From the NCBI RefSeq assembly GCF_018449515.1, contig NZ_JAAVUQ010000003.1, positions 124,001 through 188,000 of the forward strand: DNA of 64,000 nucleotides, in the 5' to 3' direction. Source of the DNA: Caballeronia sp. dw_19. GTDB lineage: Bacteria > Pseudomonadota > Gammaproteobacteria > Burkholderiales > Burkholderiaceae. A model generated the notes under the pieces. That model did no database searches and was not told where the DNA came from. It was given only the letters and a program-made list of their open reading frames with translations. The translations under genes and the position numbers were made by a program. Of this stretch, positions 35,978-42,830 are shown piece by piece. Within the stretch, counting starts at the first letter, position 1; the number at the start of each line of letters is the position of its first letter.

Positions 35978-37541
35978 GTGGGTCTTCCAGGACGAGGGCT
36001 ACAGCGGCGCAAGCCTGGTGAGGCCAGGACTGGAGCGGGTGCGCGATCTGGCGGCTGGTGGCGAGATTCAAGCGGTGTTGGCGCTCGCGCCCGATCGTCT
36101 GAGTCGCAAATATGCCTACCAGGTTCTGCTCATTGAGGAGTTGACCCGCCATCACGTGGAGGTGATATTCATCAAGGCGCCACATTCGGGAACGCCGGAA
36201 GATCAGTTGCTGTTGCAATTCCAAGGCATGATCGCTGAGTACGAACGTGCTCAGATCCTCGAGCGCTCGCGGCGAGGAAAGCTGCACCGTGCAAGGCAAG
36301 GCGAGATCAGCGTGTTAAGTGGCGCACCCTACGGTTACCGCTACGAACGCAAGAGCGACGAGCAGGCAGCGGGTTACGCGGTGATCGACGCCGAGGCGCA
36401 GGTGGTCCGCCAGATCTACGAGTTATACACGGTGACGGGGCTGAGCATCGGTGCCGTAACGCGCCGGTTGAACGAGTTGGCGATACCCACCAAGAAGGGT
36501 GCAGCACGCTGGGAACGCTCCACGGTTTGGGCCATCCTTCGCAATCCTGCCTATCGTGGCATGGCCTGCTTCGGGAAGACCCAACAGGCTGTGCGAGAAC
36601 GCACCAACAACCGGACATTACGCCAGCGCGGTGGCTTGCCCGCGCGCAACAGTGCGAACCATGAACTACCGCCCGATCAATGGATTCAGATTCCGGTTCC
36701 CGCGTTGGTCGATCCAGATACGTTCGCCCTGGCGCAGGAGCGCCTGGAAAGCAACAAGAAGCACGCGTCACGTCGGACGATCGAACCCAGTATTCTCCAA
36801 GGGCTTGTGCATTGCCGCGAGTGCGGCTACGCCCTATACCGGACCTCGACACGCAGTAGCGCACGTAAGATCTCCTACTACCGCTGCCTGGGTACTGACG
36901 CCTGGCGCTACGACGGCCACGCCAAATGTGAGCAGCGTCCCATCCGACTGGATCTGCTGGAGCGCATCGTATGGTCGGAAATTGTGCGTCTGTTGGAAGA
37001 TCCCGCGCTGATCCAGACCGAATTGAACCGGCGCCTTGAGACGGCGCGCAATTCGAGTCCAACCAAGCGTCAGCAGGACAACGTCACGCAGGATCTGGCA
37101 CAAGTCCAAAAGCGTATGGACCGATTGCTCACAGCCTACCAGGAGGACTTGCTTTCTCTGAACGAGTTGCGGCGGCGCATGCCTGCGATGCGACAACGTG
37201 AGCAGCGTCTGCAGGACGAGCTTCGCTCGCTCAGTGCCCAGTTGGTCGACCAGACCGCCTATCTACGGCTGGCGGAAACGCTAACGGCATTCCTGGAGCG
37301 TTTGCGCAGCCATGCCGAGACGCTCAATATTCAGGACCGTCAGCGCATCACGAGACTGCTCATCAAAGAGGTTGTGGTGGCCGACGACAGCATCACCATT
37401 CGCCATTCGATTCCCACCGCTGCACGATCAGCCGGCGGAAGCGGTGGACCGTCCCGGCCCCTCGGATCCTCGCAAAGCCCTCATGCCGACCAAAGTTATC
37501 TTTTGCGTCCATGGCGAGGAGGGAGCCCCTTGCGGCAATGA
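35853..37541 (+). CDS. Large serine recombinase
   Basis: In this 562-residue recombinase, residues 1-140 are the resolvase catalytic domain: VAAIYARVSSDQQREE with the nucleophile serine in ARVSS, DEGYSGASLVRPGLERV, LALAPDRLSRKYAYQVLL. A recombinase domain follows (GYAVIDAEAQVVRQIYELYT, RWERSTVWAILRNPAYRG), then a zinc-ribbon (HCRECGYALYR and a later CEQRPI) and a C-terminal coiled coil. I chose the ATG at 35853, which has GGAG at the right distance. The last ten codons (37512-37541) read into the disrupted RT gene, so its stop codon comes from the target. A chimeric end of this kind shows recent insertion. Confidence 0.88.
   Translation: MKVAAIYARVSSDQQREEKTIASQTAALVEFARSEGYSVPDEWVFQDEGYSGASLVRPGLERVRDLAAGGEIQAVLALAPDRLSRKYAYQVLLIEELTRHHVEVIFIKAPHSGTPEDQLLLQFQGMIAEYERAQILERSRRGKLHRARQGEISVLSGAPYGYRYERKSDEQAAGYAVIDAEAQVVRQIYELYTVTGLSIGAVTRRLNELAIPTKKGAARWERSTVWAILRNPAYRGMACFGKTQQAVRERTNNRTLRQRGGLPARNSANHELPPDQWIQIPVPALVDPDTFALAQERLESNKKHASRRTIEPSILQGLVHCRECGYALYRTSTRSSARKISYYRCLGTDAWRYDGHAKCEQRPIRLDLLERIVWSEIVRLLEDPALIQTELNRRLETARNSSPTKRQQDNVTQDLAQVQKRMDRLLTAYQEDLLSLNELRRRMPAMRQREQRLQDELRSLSAQLVDQTAYLRLAETLTAFLERLRSHAETLNIQDRQRITRLLIKEVVVADDSITIRHSIPTAARSAGGSGGPSRPLGSSQSPHADQSYLLRPWRGGSPLRQ
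37491..37515 (-). repeat. Right terminal inverted repeat of the serine-recombinase element
   Basis: This is the exact reverse complement of 35276-35300. The recombinase coding sequence passes through it, ending ten codons further on. Confidence 0.9.
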
Positions 37542-38192
37542 ACCTTGACGCCAGTTCCAATAGGCCTCGATGGAGTACCGGGACACGCGCGTAGGCGTCT
37601 GAACGAAGGGGCCTTCGTCTCGGTTCACAGGCACGATTCTCGTGCACAGTCTTGCCATTTCAAACGAGACGAGGGCTGGATAGCCTGCGTCCCTAAAGAC
37701 ACGATATACCGCACGCTCCGAGATGGCCTCAAAAAAGTTTTGGACATCCAGTTTGATGAGCCACCGACACCCACAGTGAATGCCGATCTCCTCAACGCGG
37801 CGAGTGTTCTGCGAATACGCGATGCTGGCCGGATGTACCAGCAAATGAGACAAAATGTTTTCGTGAATGAACCGTTGTGCCGTACGCAGGTTAGGCGCCG
37901 GAACGCAGATCGTCCGCAGCCGGGAGGGTTCACCGGGTCTGCTCCGTTTCTTGATCCGGAAGAGTCGATAAGGGTGAATCGCCTCGTCATTTTTTCGACC
38001 CGCGTAAGCACGCAATGCCGGGTAGCTCACCCCGCATAGAAACGCAAGATGACGCAGCGTGAAAATCGGAGTGAGATTACGGTTTGAACTCGTAATCGCA
38101 TCTCCATACTGTATCGCACGGCGCAATAGCAGAGGATCTATGCCCTCCCGAAGGCCGTTTTGTCGATAGTGCTGAGCGCGCCAGATAGCCAT
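37512..38192 (-). pseudogene. Retron reverse transcriptase, N-terminal portion (interrupted by the mobile element)
   Basis: These 227 residues start at an ATG that lies inside the a2 repeat of the retron RNA. Features are FTLRHLAFLCGVSYPALRAY, RLFRIKKRSRPGEPSRLRTI (RT0/1), RTAQRFIHENILSHLLVHPA, then CRWLIKLDVQNFFEAISERA with the catalytic Asp in KLDVQNFF, and finally WRQGSLPQGAPSSP, where the reading frame runs into the inserted element. The whole RT would have 393 residues, normal for retron RTs. RTs of this class copy the adjacent msr-msd RNA into multicopy DNA that controls the effector protein. Confidence 0.88.
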
Positions 38193-38384
38193 CTACTTTG
38201 ACACCCGAAGGGTGAGGATCGTCGCGGTTCGCAGCAAGACGAGCGCAGTGGTACACAGCGTAGCGGATCGCGACGATGCTTACACGTTTGCGCCTGCTGC
38301 CTCGAAGGAGCACAAAATATGTGTCCCGTGGCCGCCCCGAAGGGCAGTCGCCGGGCATGTTGCCATGCCATCTCTAGATGGCTA
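38186..38384 (-). ncRNA. Retron msr-msd RNA
   Basis: The 10-bp inverted repeats a1 (TAGCCATCTA, minus strand, 38384-38375) and a2 (TAGATGGCTA, 38195-38186) enclose a 199-nt region full of hairpins. From the 5' end these are GCATG-GCAA-CATGC (38368-38355), GCCC-TTCG-GGGC (38345-38334), CACA...TGTG (38323-38311), a long msd stem with ATCGTCGCG pairing CGCGACGAT (38277-38269 with 38226-38218, extendable by wobble pairs), and CACCC-TTC-GGGTG (38214-38202). a1 overlaps the stop codon of the effector gene and a2 overlaps the start codon of the RT gene. A G directly after a1 could be the branching residue. This is the standard retron layout. Confidence 0.82.
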
Positions 38385-39611
38385 ATCCGACGCCCTCAGC
38401 GATTGTGGATAGTACGGCAAGTCGTTCGGCGTGTGTAGTATTTCCTGTGGCGTTGTCTGTGCGCGCAGACGCTGTAGCTGTTTCATTCCATCATCCGTGA
38501 GACGATGCTGCTCGGTGATCCATCCGTAGTGAATCGCCGAGTTCAGCAGCCGGCGCACCTCCGCCCGCTGGAGTCCTGTGCGGGTGGATACCGCGTTTTC
38601 ACTTCGTGGGGAGCGCGAAAGGGAAGCAAGGACCAGCACCAGCCTTCTAGCGTCCGCGTCCAGCCGATCAAGCCAGCCTGCAGCCGCAAGACGTGACTGC
38701 CCCATTCTGATCAATTGGGCACCGGCTTCCACTTCATGAAAACCAGTTGTGAGAGCGTCGGCCACGTCACCTATCGCCCGTCCTGAGAAGATCGGTTTCC
38801 ACGTTGCGCTTACCTTGTAAAGGATCGCCGGAGCATTGTTTGGTACGCCGTGCGGGTACGCAATCAGAACGCCTTCTCCTCCGAAACCGAACGCCTGGGC
38901 AGCACGCACCGGGTTGTACTTTGCACATAAGCTCACAAGTCGTTGTGCGTCCACTTCCCCGAAGCTGTTCTCAATCGTCGGGCAACTCAGTGACCAGATC
39001 ACCTTGGGCTTCATCGGATGAGACATTAAATGCTTCTCGCCGACCGTCGTCGACGCAAACGCAATGACATGGCACGAGACCAACCGCGACGAAAACCAGC
39101 TCTTCACCGATGCGACACGCCAGAGCGACGAAAGGAAATTAGTCGCCTGGGTTCCCGTTCCTATGGTGTCCGTGAGAATGAAGAAAGCGCGGATCTTGCA
39201 TTTGCGAATGTCCTCAGCCGTCGGATGAAGAAGAAATCTGGACGGATTTGCGCGAGCCACCGACGTCGCGAGCGTCGCAATGATGCCTTCGCTGCCCACT
39301 TCATGGGCATACGCTCGAATGCTCTCCACCGGCTGAAGGGCGGCACCATGAGCGCGCTTCGGCTTCGTAGGGCTTTCCTTATAAAATCGTTGGAGATGTC
39401 CACCCGGATTACGTAGCTCGCGCTCGATAAAGAGTGCGATCGGGCCGTCGATTTTGGCAGCCTCCGCCTCGATACTGGCACGTAGCGACGACGTGAACTC
39501 CGCCGAGGAAACCCAGCGGATAGCGTCTAGCAAGAGGATTGCATCAGGCTGATCGGGGATGGCGAACTGGCTAATCCAGGCCGAGCCCTCTTCCGTTTGG
39601 GACAGTCGCAT
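38382..39611 (-). CDS. Retron effector: PRTase-like protein with winged-helix C-terminus
   Basis: In this 409-residue protein the central part holds RAFFILTDTIGTGTQATNFL, which fits the PRPP-binding loop (hydrophobics, D, T-x-G-T/S) of phosphoribosyltransferase-like (PRTase-CE) domains. It is preceded by a helical region with IALFIERELR and followed by VVGEKHL-type segments. Residues 320-395 resemble a winged helix (SENAVSTRTGLQRAEVRRLL, YGWITEQHRLTDDGMKQLQR). It lies directly 5' of the msr-msd RNA and the RT, the usual place of the effector. PRTase plus winged-helix effectors are known from one retron class (type III in some schemes). It probably acts as a toxin held in check by the RT-msDNA complex. 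Confidence 0.75.
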   Translation of the reverse strand: MRLSQTEEGSAWISQFAIPDQPDAILLLDAIRWVSSAEFTSSLRASIEAEAAKIDGPIALFIERELRNPGGHLQRFYKESPTKPKRAHGAALQPVESIRAYAHEVGSEGIIATLATSVARANPSRFLLHPTAEDIRKCKIRAFFILTDTIGTGTQATNFLSSLWRVASVKSWFSSRLVSCHVIAFASTTVGEKHLMSHPMKPKVIWSLSCPTIENSFGEVDAQRLVSLCAKYNPVRAAQAFGFGGEGVLIAYPHGVPNNAPAILYKVSATWKPIFSGRAIGDVADALTTGFHEVEAGAQLIRMGQSRLAAAGWLDRLDADARRLVLVLASLSRSPRSENAVSTRTGLQRAEVRRLLNSAIHYGWITEQHRLTDDGMKQLQRLRAQTTPQEILHTPNDLPYYPQSLRASD

Positions 39612-40864
39612 GCTTTTGCTGCCTTGGTTTAAACAGAACGCCTAATGAGAGGCGCCCCGACCTTTCGGGCGCACAGATATCTGCGGTAACGCTCGCCGGT
39701 CGGAAAGTTCAATCCCCCAGCTCCGAAACCGTTCGCCTGTACGCCGCTATCCAGAACAGCGTCAGCGGTACATTAAAACATAACATATGGTGCACCCGAT
39801 GACGCGTCTGGTAAAGCCTATCGATGGGGACTGTTTGCGATTTTCCGGAGGGAAAATCCAAAGCAATGGACGATGGACCTTTGCTCCAGCGATGTCCGGC
39901 TGACATCGCCTCATGAACTCCGGAATGCTTCTTTCACGGTCTCGGCCGTGGCGAGGCGCCCGACTTCTTAAATGAGTGACCTGCACGGTGCTTCGCGCAT
40001 CTTGCCTGAACCGCCGGCCTGCAGCCGGTGCGGTGTCCTTTATCCAATTGGCTGCCTTGCTGAGCGATTGTGCTTATATCAGGAGACGAGAAAAGGACGT
40101 CCGTGGGCGAACGCCCGGACACGGCCCGTCTCAGGAATTCTTCGTTTTCGGCTCCTTCTAGGCTCGAGATAGACGCCGCACCAAGGCATGTGTGCCACCG
40201 GCGCCCACAACCGGCGAGAGCCAATCCTGCCATCACTTTCTCAATATCGTATTTCGGTTGCGAACTTCAGCATTTTCTGCGAGGTTGACTGCCGGATTCC
40301 GTTGTCTCTCTACCAAAAGTCTGTCAGGGTGCTGGGGAGATTTGGACTATAGCGTCTACCGGGTCGGCGGAGTAGACAACGTCGGTAAGTCGGCTGGGAT
40401 CGCGAAGTCTCCGAGGTCATGCGCGCCAATTTGTACATGCCTATCCTGTTGGTCGCATCGGCGTATAGCCTCATTCCGACGGGTTCCCGCGCTGCGTCGG
40501 CTAGCGCACGTTCACCGGTCGGCGATGTGCGCGCAAGAAGTCCGCAAAGCTATCCGGTCAAATCCGCCGGTATGGTCGATTGAGCTTTGCGGGCGCGCCG
40601 CAGGAAATTGCTCACTGTCGGGATGCTGGTCGGCAGGTGTAGCGCGTATAGCCATACAGCGCTGCGCATCAGTTTGTCAGCCCAATGGCCCTAGTCTGCG
40701 ATATGCCCTCTTGAATGCTGACGGCTCAGGTGGGGTGCCAAAAATATTCTTCTGTTCCATAGGTTTCCTGCGTATTCCAATCGATTCCGCTCGTGCGGTT
40801 CTACCGCCGGAAGGGGCTTGACGAGCGCTTTCGCGATTCGCATGATGGTCCCGAAAGCGATGCA
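39612..40864. other. 1.25-kb region without a supported gene; possible oriT area
   Basis: No frame on either strand shows family resemblance. A 209-codon frame at 40192-40821 has an unnatural composition. A hairpin GCGCCC...GGGCGC at about 39650-39672 and an inverted repeat GTCTAC...GTAGAC around 40350-40378 are present. CCTATCCTG at 40440-40448 and CAATCCTGCC at 40213-40222 resemble the nick region of IncP/VirD2-type origins (TATCCTG). Since oriT of IncP plasmids lies just upstream of traK, and a TraK-like gene begins at 40865, this stretch is the best place to look for oriT. Confidence 0.35.
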
Positions 40865-41341
40865 ATGGAGCGAATCGTGCCGGGTGCAAAAGGCTACACA
40901 CGGGCGCAGTGGGATGAGTTTGTTCATGCCCTTGAGGCATTACCAGCGAAGCCCCGGCATGAACAACGCGTCACGGTCAGCGATGCGATGAAAGAGATTC
41001 GGGCGCATATCACTGCCACCCAAGCGAAAGGCTATACGCTCGAGGAAATTGTTCAGGAGGCCGGGCGCAAGGGGCTCGATGTGAGCATCGGCGCAGTCAA
41101 GTACGCGCTGTATCGCCCTGAACCTTCTGACGCAGTATCCAGAACGGCCAATCCGAAGGTACCGCGCGAGGCCGACCAATCGTCCCGTCCGAAGCAAGCT
41201 GCAAAGCAGAAGGGCAAACGCGTGGACAACGCCCATGACGTCGCACGACAACAAAGGGGAAGGGGTGTCAACCAGTCGGGATCGATGGAGATTCAGGACG
41301 CGTTCTCGTTTGAGATCCGACCTGATATCGAAAACCTCTAG
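40865..41341 (+). CDS. TraK-like conjugal transfer protein
   Basis: This 158-residue protein starts at the ATG at 40865. The core AKGYTRAQWDEFVHALEALP, VSDAMKEIRAHITATQAKGY, TLEEIVQEAGRKGLDVSIGA and VKYALYR is a helical DNA-binding unit as in TraK of IncP-like plasmids, which binds intergenic DNA beside oriT. The C-terminal third is polar and probably disordered. It is followed directly by TraL- and TraM-like genes, which supports the assignment more than sequence alone. Confidence 0.62.
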   Translation: MERIVPGAKGYTRAQWDEFVHALEALPAKPRHEQRVTVSDAMKEIRAHITATQAKGYTLEEIVQEAGRKGLDVSIGAVKYALYRPEPSDAVSRTANPKVPREADQSSRPKQAAKQKGKRVDNAHDVARQQRGRGVNQSGSMEIQDAFSFEIRPDIENL

Positions 41342-41351
41342 GAGGTCGATG

Positions 41352-42059
41352 ATGGATACGGTGCATCCCATTTATCTGGTCGGTGGCAGCAAGGGCGGCG
41401 TTGGAAAAAGCATGGTGACGCTTGCCCTTGCGGACTTTTTGCAGCGACAGGGTACTCATGCGGTGCTCCTGGAAACTGATACGTCGAATCCCGATGTCAT
41501 GAAAGCGCTCAGGGACGAAATCAAGTGCGCCGCCTATGATCTCGACGATGCAGACGGCTGGATTGGATTCGTCAACTTCTGCGATGCGCACCGAGGTGCG
41601 GCGGTGATCGTCAATACTGCCGCACGAAATCAGACCGGAGTGACACGGTACGGCGGGACGTTGGCCCGGACGCTGGCTGAACTGGAGCGGCAACTGGTTG
41701 TGCTATGGGTAATCAACCGCCAGCGCGACAGCCTTGAATTACTGCATATTTTCGGGCAGACATTTTCGGATACCTTGACGCATGTCGTTCGCAATGGCTA
41801 CTTCGGTGAGCCGGACAAGTTCACGCTGTATCAGGAATCGCAGCTTCGCAAAGCGATCGAAACGAAAGGTCGGTCGCTCGACTTCCCCGATCTGGCGGAT
41901 CGGGTCGCGGACGAATTGCGCAGTCAACGCATCTCGATCCGCAAGGCGGCTGAAGTCATGCAGATTGGACAGCGTGCGGAGTTGTTTCGCTGGCGGGAAC
42001 TGTGCGATGACATGTTCTCGAAAGTGATCAGCATCGAGGGGACCGGCCATGAGCAATAG
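41352..42059 (+). CDS. TraL-like ParA/MipZ-family ATPase
   Basis: This 235-residue protein has the deviant Walker A of ParA/MinD ATPases, KGGVGKS, at residues 14-20, and LLETDTSNPDV as the switch region. An AGGAGG ribosome-binding site at 41340-41345 sits best with the second of two neighbouring ATG codons (41352). IncP TraL proteins have the same size and are needed for transfer. It overlaps the next gene by 11 bp. Confidence 0.78.
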   Translation: MDTVHPIYLVGGSKGGVGKSMVTLALADFLQRQGTHAVLLETDTSNPDVMKALRDEIKCAAYDLDDADGWIGFVNFCDAHRGAAVIVNTAARNQTGVTRYGGTLARTLAELERQLVVLWVINRQRDSLELLHIFGQTFSDTLTHVVRNGYFGEPDKFTLYQESQLRKAIETKGRSLDFPDLADRVADELRSQRISIRKAAEVMQIGQRAELFRWRELCDDMFSKVISIEGTGHEQ

Positions 42060-42783
42060 GCGGTCGAGGTCCGTCGATCCACTCGTACGCCTGTTTCGCG
42101 AGGTATCGGGAGACGTTCCTGATGCGGCCAGTCTCGCCCGCATGCATCGGGTATCGAGCGCGCTGAACCTGCGTGACAATGACGCGTTATGGTCGATTAT
42201 CGCTGTGCTTGAATACTACGCGCGCCTGTATGAAGCCATGCCGGAGCGCATCCGGTGGGCGAGCGAGGGTAGTCTCGAAGCCGCGCGCCGGGAAGTCGGT
42301 GGCGCGACCGATGCGCTGATGCAGCAGCATCGGGATGCGCTGGAGCGATGCAAGGCAACGATCCAGTTGGCGGAAAACCTGATACAGGAGCATGAGGCGC
42401 GGCACCGTGCAACACTCGCGCAACTCAATGAGACGGCAATGATGGCCTTGATCGAGCGCATGTCAAATCAGGTCGCGCGCACGGCGGGCAACCGGTTGAT
42501 CGGTGCCGCAGCGGTTTCGGCTCGTGAGCAACGCGAGCGACTGGACGTCGCGATGTCCACGTTCGGGCAGGCGGTTGAGGCAGCGACGGCGCGCGTGGAG
42601 GTTATGGCCACACGTATGGAAAAGCGGTTTGTACGCTCGATGCGTCGCCTGTTGCTGGCGGGCGGTGCCGTCCTCTGCCTGCTGCTGGTTTCCGGCGGGC
42701 TGGCGGACTGGTGGAGGGAGTGTGATCTGGCGGGTGCGGATTGTCGCACGGTGCAAATGCGGCAGGCAGACGGCAGGCCTTGA
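42049..42783 (+). CDS. TraM-like conjugal transfer protein with C-terminal membrane helix
   Basis: In this 244-residue protein, LNLRDNDALWSIIAVLEYYA followed by RLYEAMPERIR is reminiscent of TraM of IncP-type plasmids. The middle is a long coiled coil rich in Ala, Glu and Arg (residues 85-195). A transmembrane helix lies near the end (LLLAGGAVLCLLLVSGGLAD), followed by a short tail with two Cys. It is coupled to the TraL-like gene and probably links that ATPase to the membrane. Confidence 0.68.
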   Translation: MSNRRSRSVDPLVRLFREVSGDVPDAASLARMHRVSSALNLRDNDALWSIIAVLEYYARLYEAMPERIRWASEGSLEAARREVGGATDALMQQHRDALERCKATIQLAENLIQEHEARHRATLAQLNETAMMALIERMSNQVARTAGNRLIGAAAVSAREQRERLDVAMSTFGQAVEAATARVEVMATRMEKRFVRSMRRLLLAGGAVLCLLLVSGGLADWWRECDLAGADCRTVQMRQADGRP

Positions 42784-42800
42784 AGGGGCTGCCGTCTGTG

Positions 42801-42820
42801 TTGCCCTGTTAGCAGGGCAA
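42801..42820. terminator. Hairpin between convergent genes
   Basis: TTGCCCTG-TTAG-CAGGGCAA forms a perfect 8-bp stem with a 4-nt loop between the convergent TraM-like and ParB-like genes. No T-run follows on the plus strand. It may serve as a bidirectional transcription end. Confidence 0.45.
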
Positions 42821-42830
42821 GGTGTTGGGT

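Larger units (their letters stand above)
35276..37515. mobile_element. Serine-recombinase mobile element with 25-bp terminal inverted repeats
   Basis: Perfect inverted repeats of 25 bp lie at 35276-35300 (starting GCCATGGACGCAAAAG) and 37491-37515. Between them are a small HTH-like gene, a small overlapping frame and a large serine recombinase. The element sits inside the RT gene of the retron. Removing 35276-37511 rebuilds the RT reading frame at a conserved motif. No target-site duplication is visible. With serine integrases the inverted repeats would represent the two half-sites of attP, but no shared core of two or more bases is compatible with the restored reading frame, so the exact mechanism is unclear. 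Confidence 0.85.

Noticed and set aside
34775..38192. Group II intron reverse transcriptase
   Set aside because: There is no maturase or HNH domain and no intron RNA motifs. The adjacent msr-msd-like RNA and effector gene indicate a retron.
40192..40821. Plus-strand frame of 209 codons before the TraK-like gene
   Set aside because: Cys/Arg/Ser-rich with no domain-like pattern and no ribosome-binding site. More likely noncoding DNA.
41352..42059. ParA partition protein paired with the ParB-like gene
   Set aside because: The ATPase lies between TraK- and TraM-like genes on the opposite strand from the ParB-like gene and has the size of TraL. A transfer role fits better than a parAB pair.
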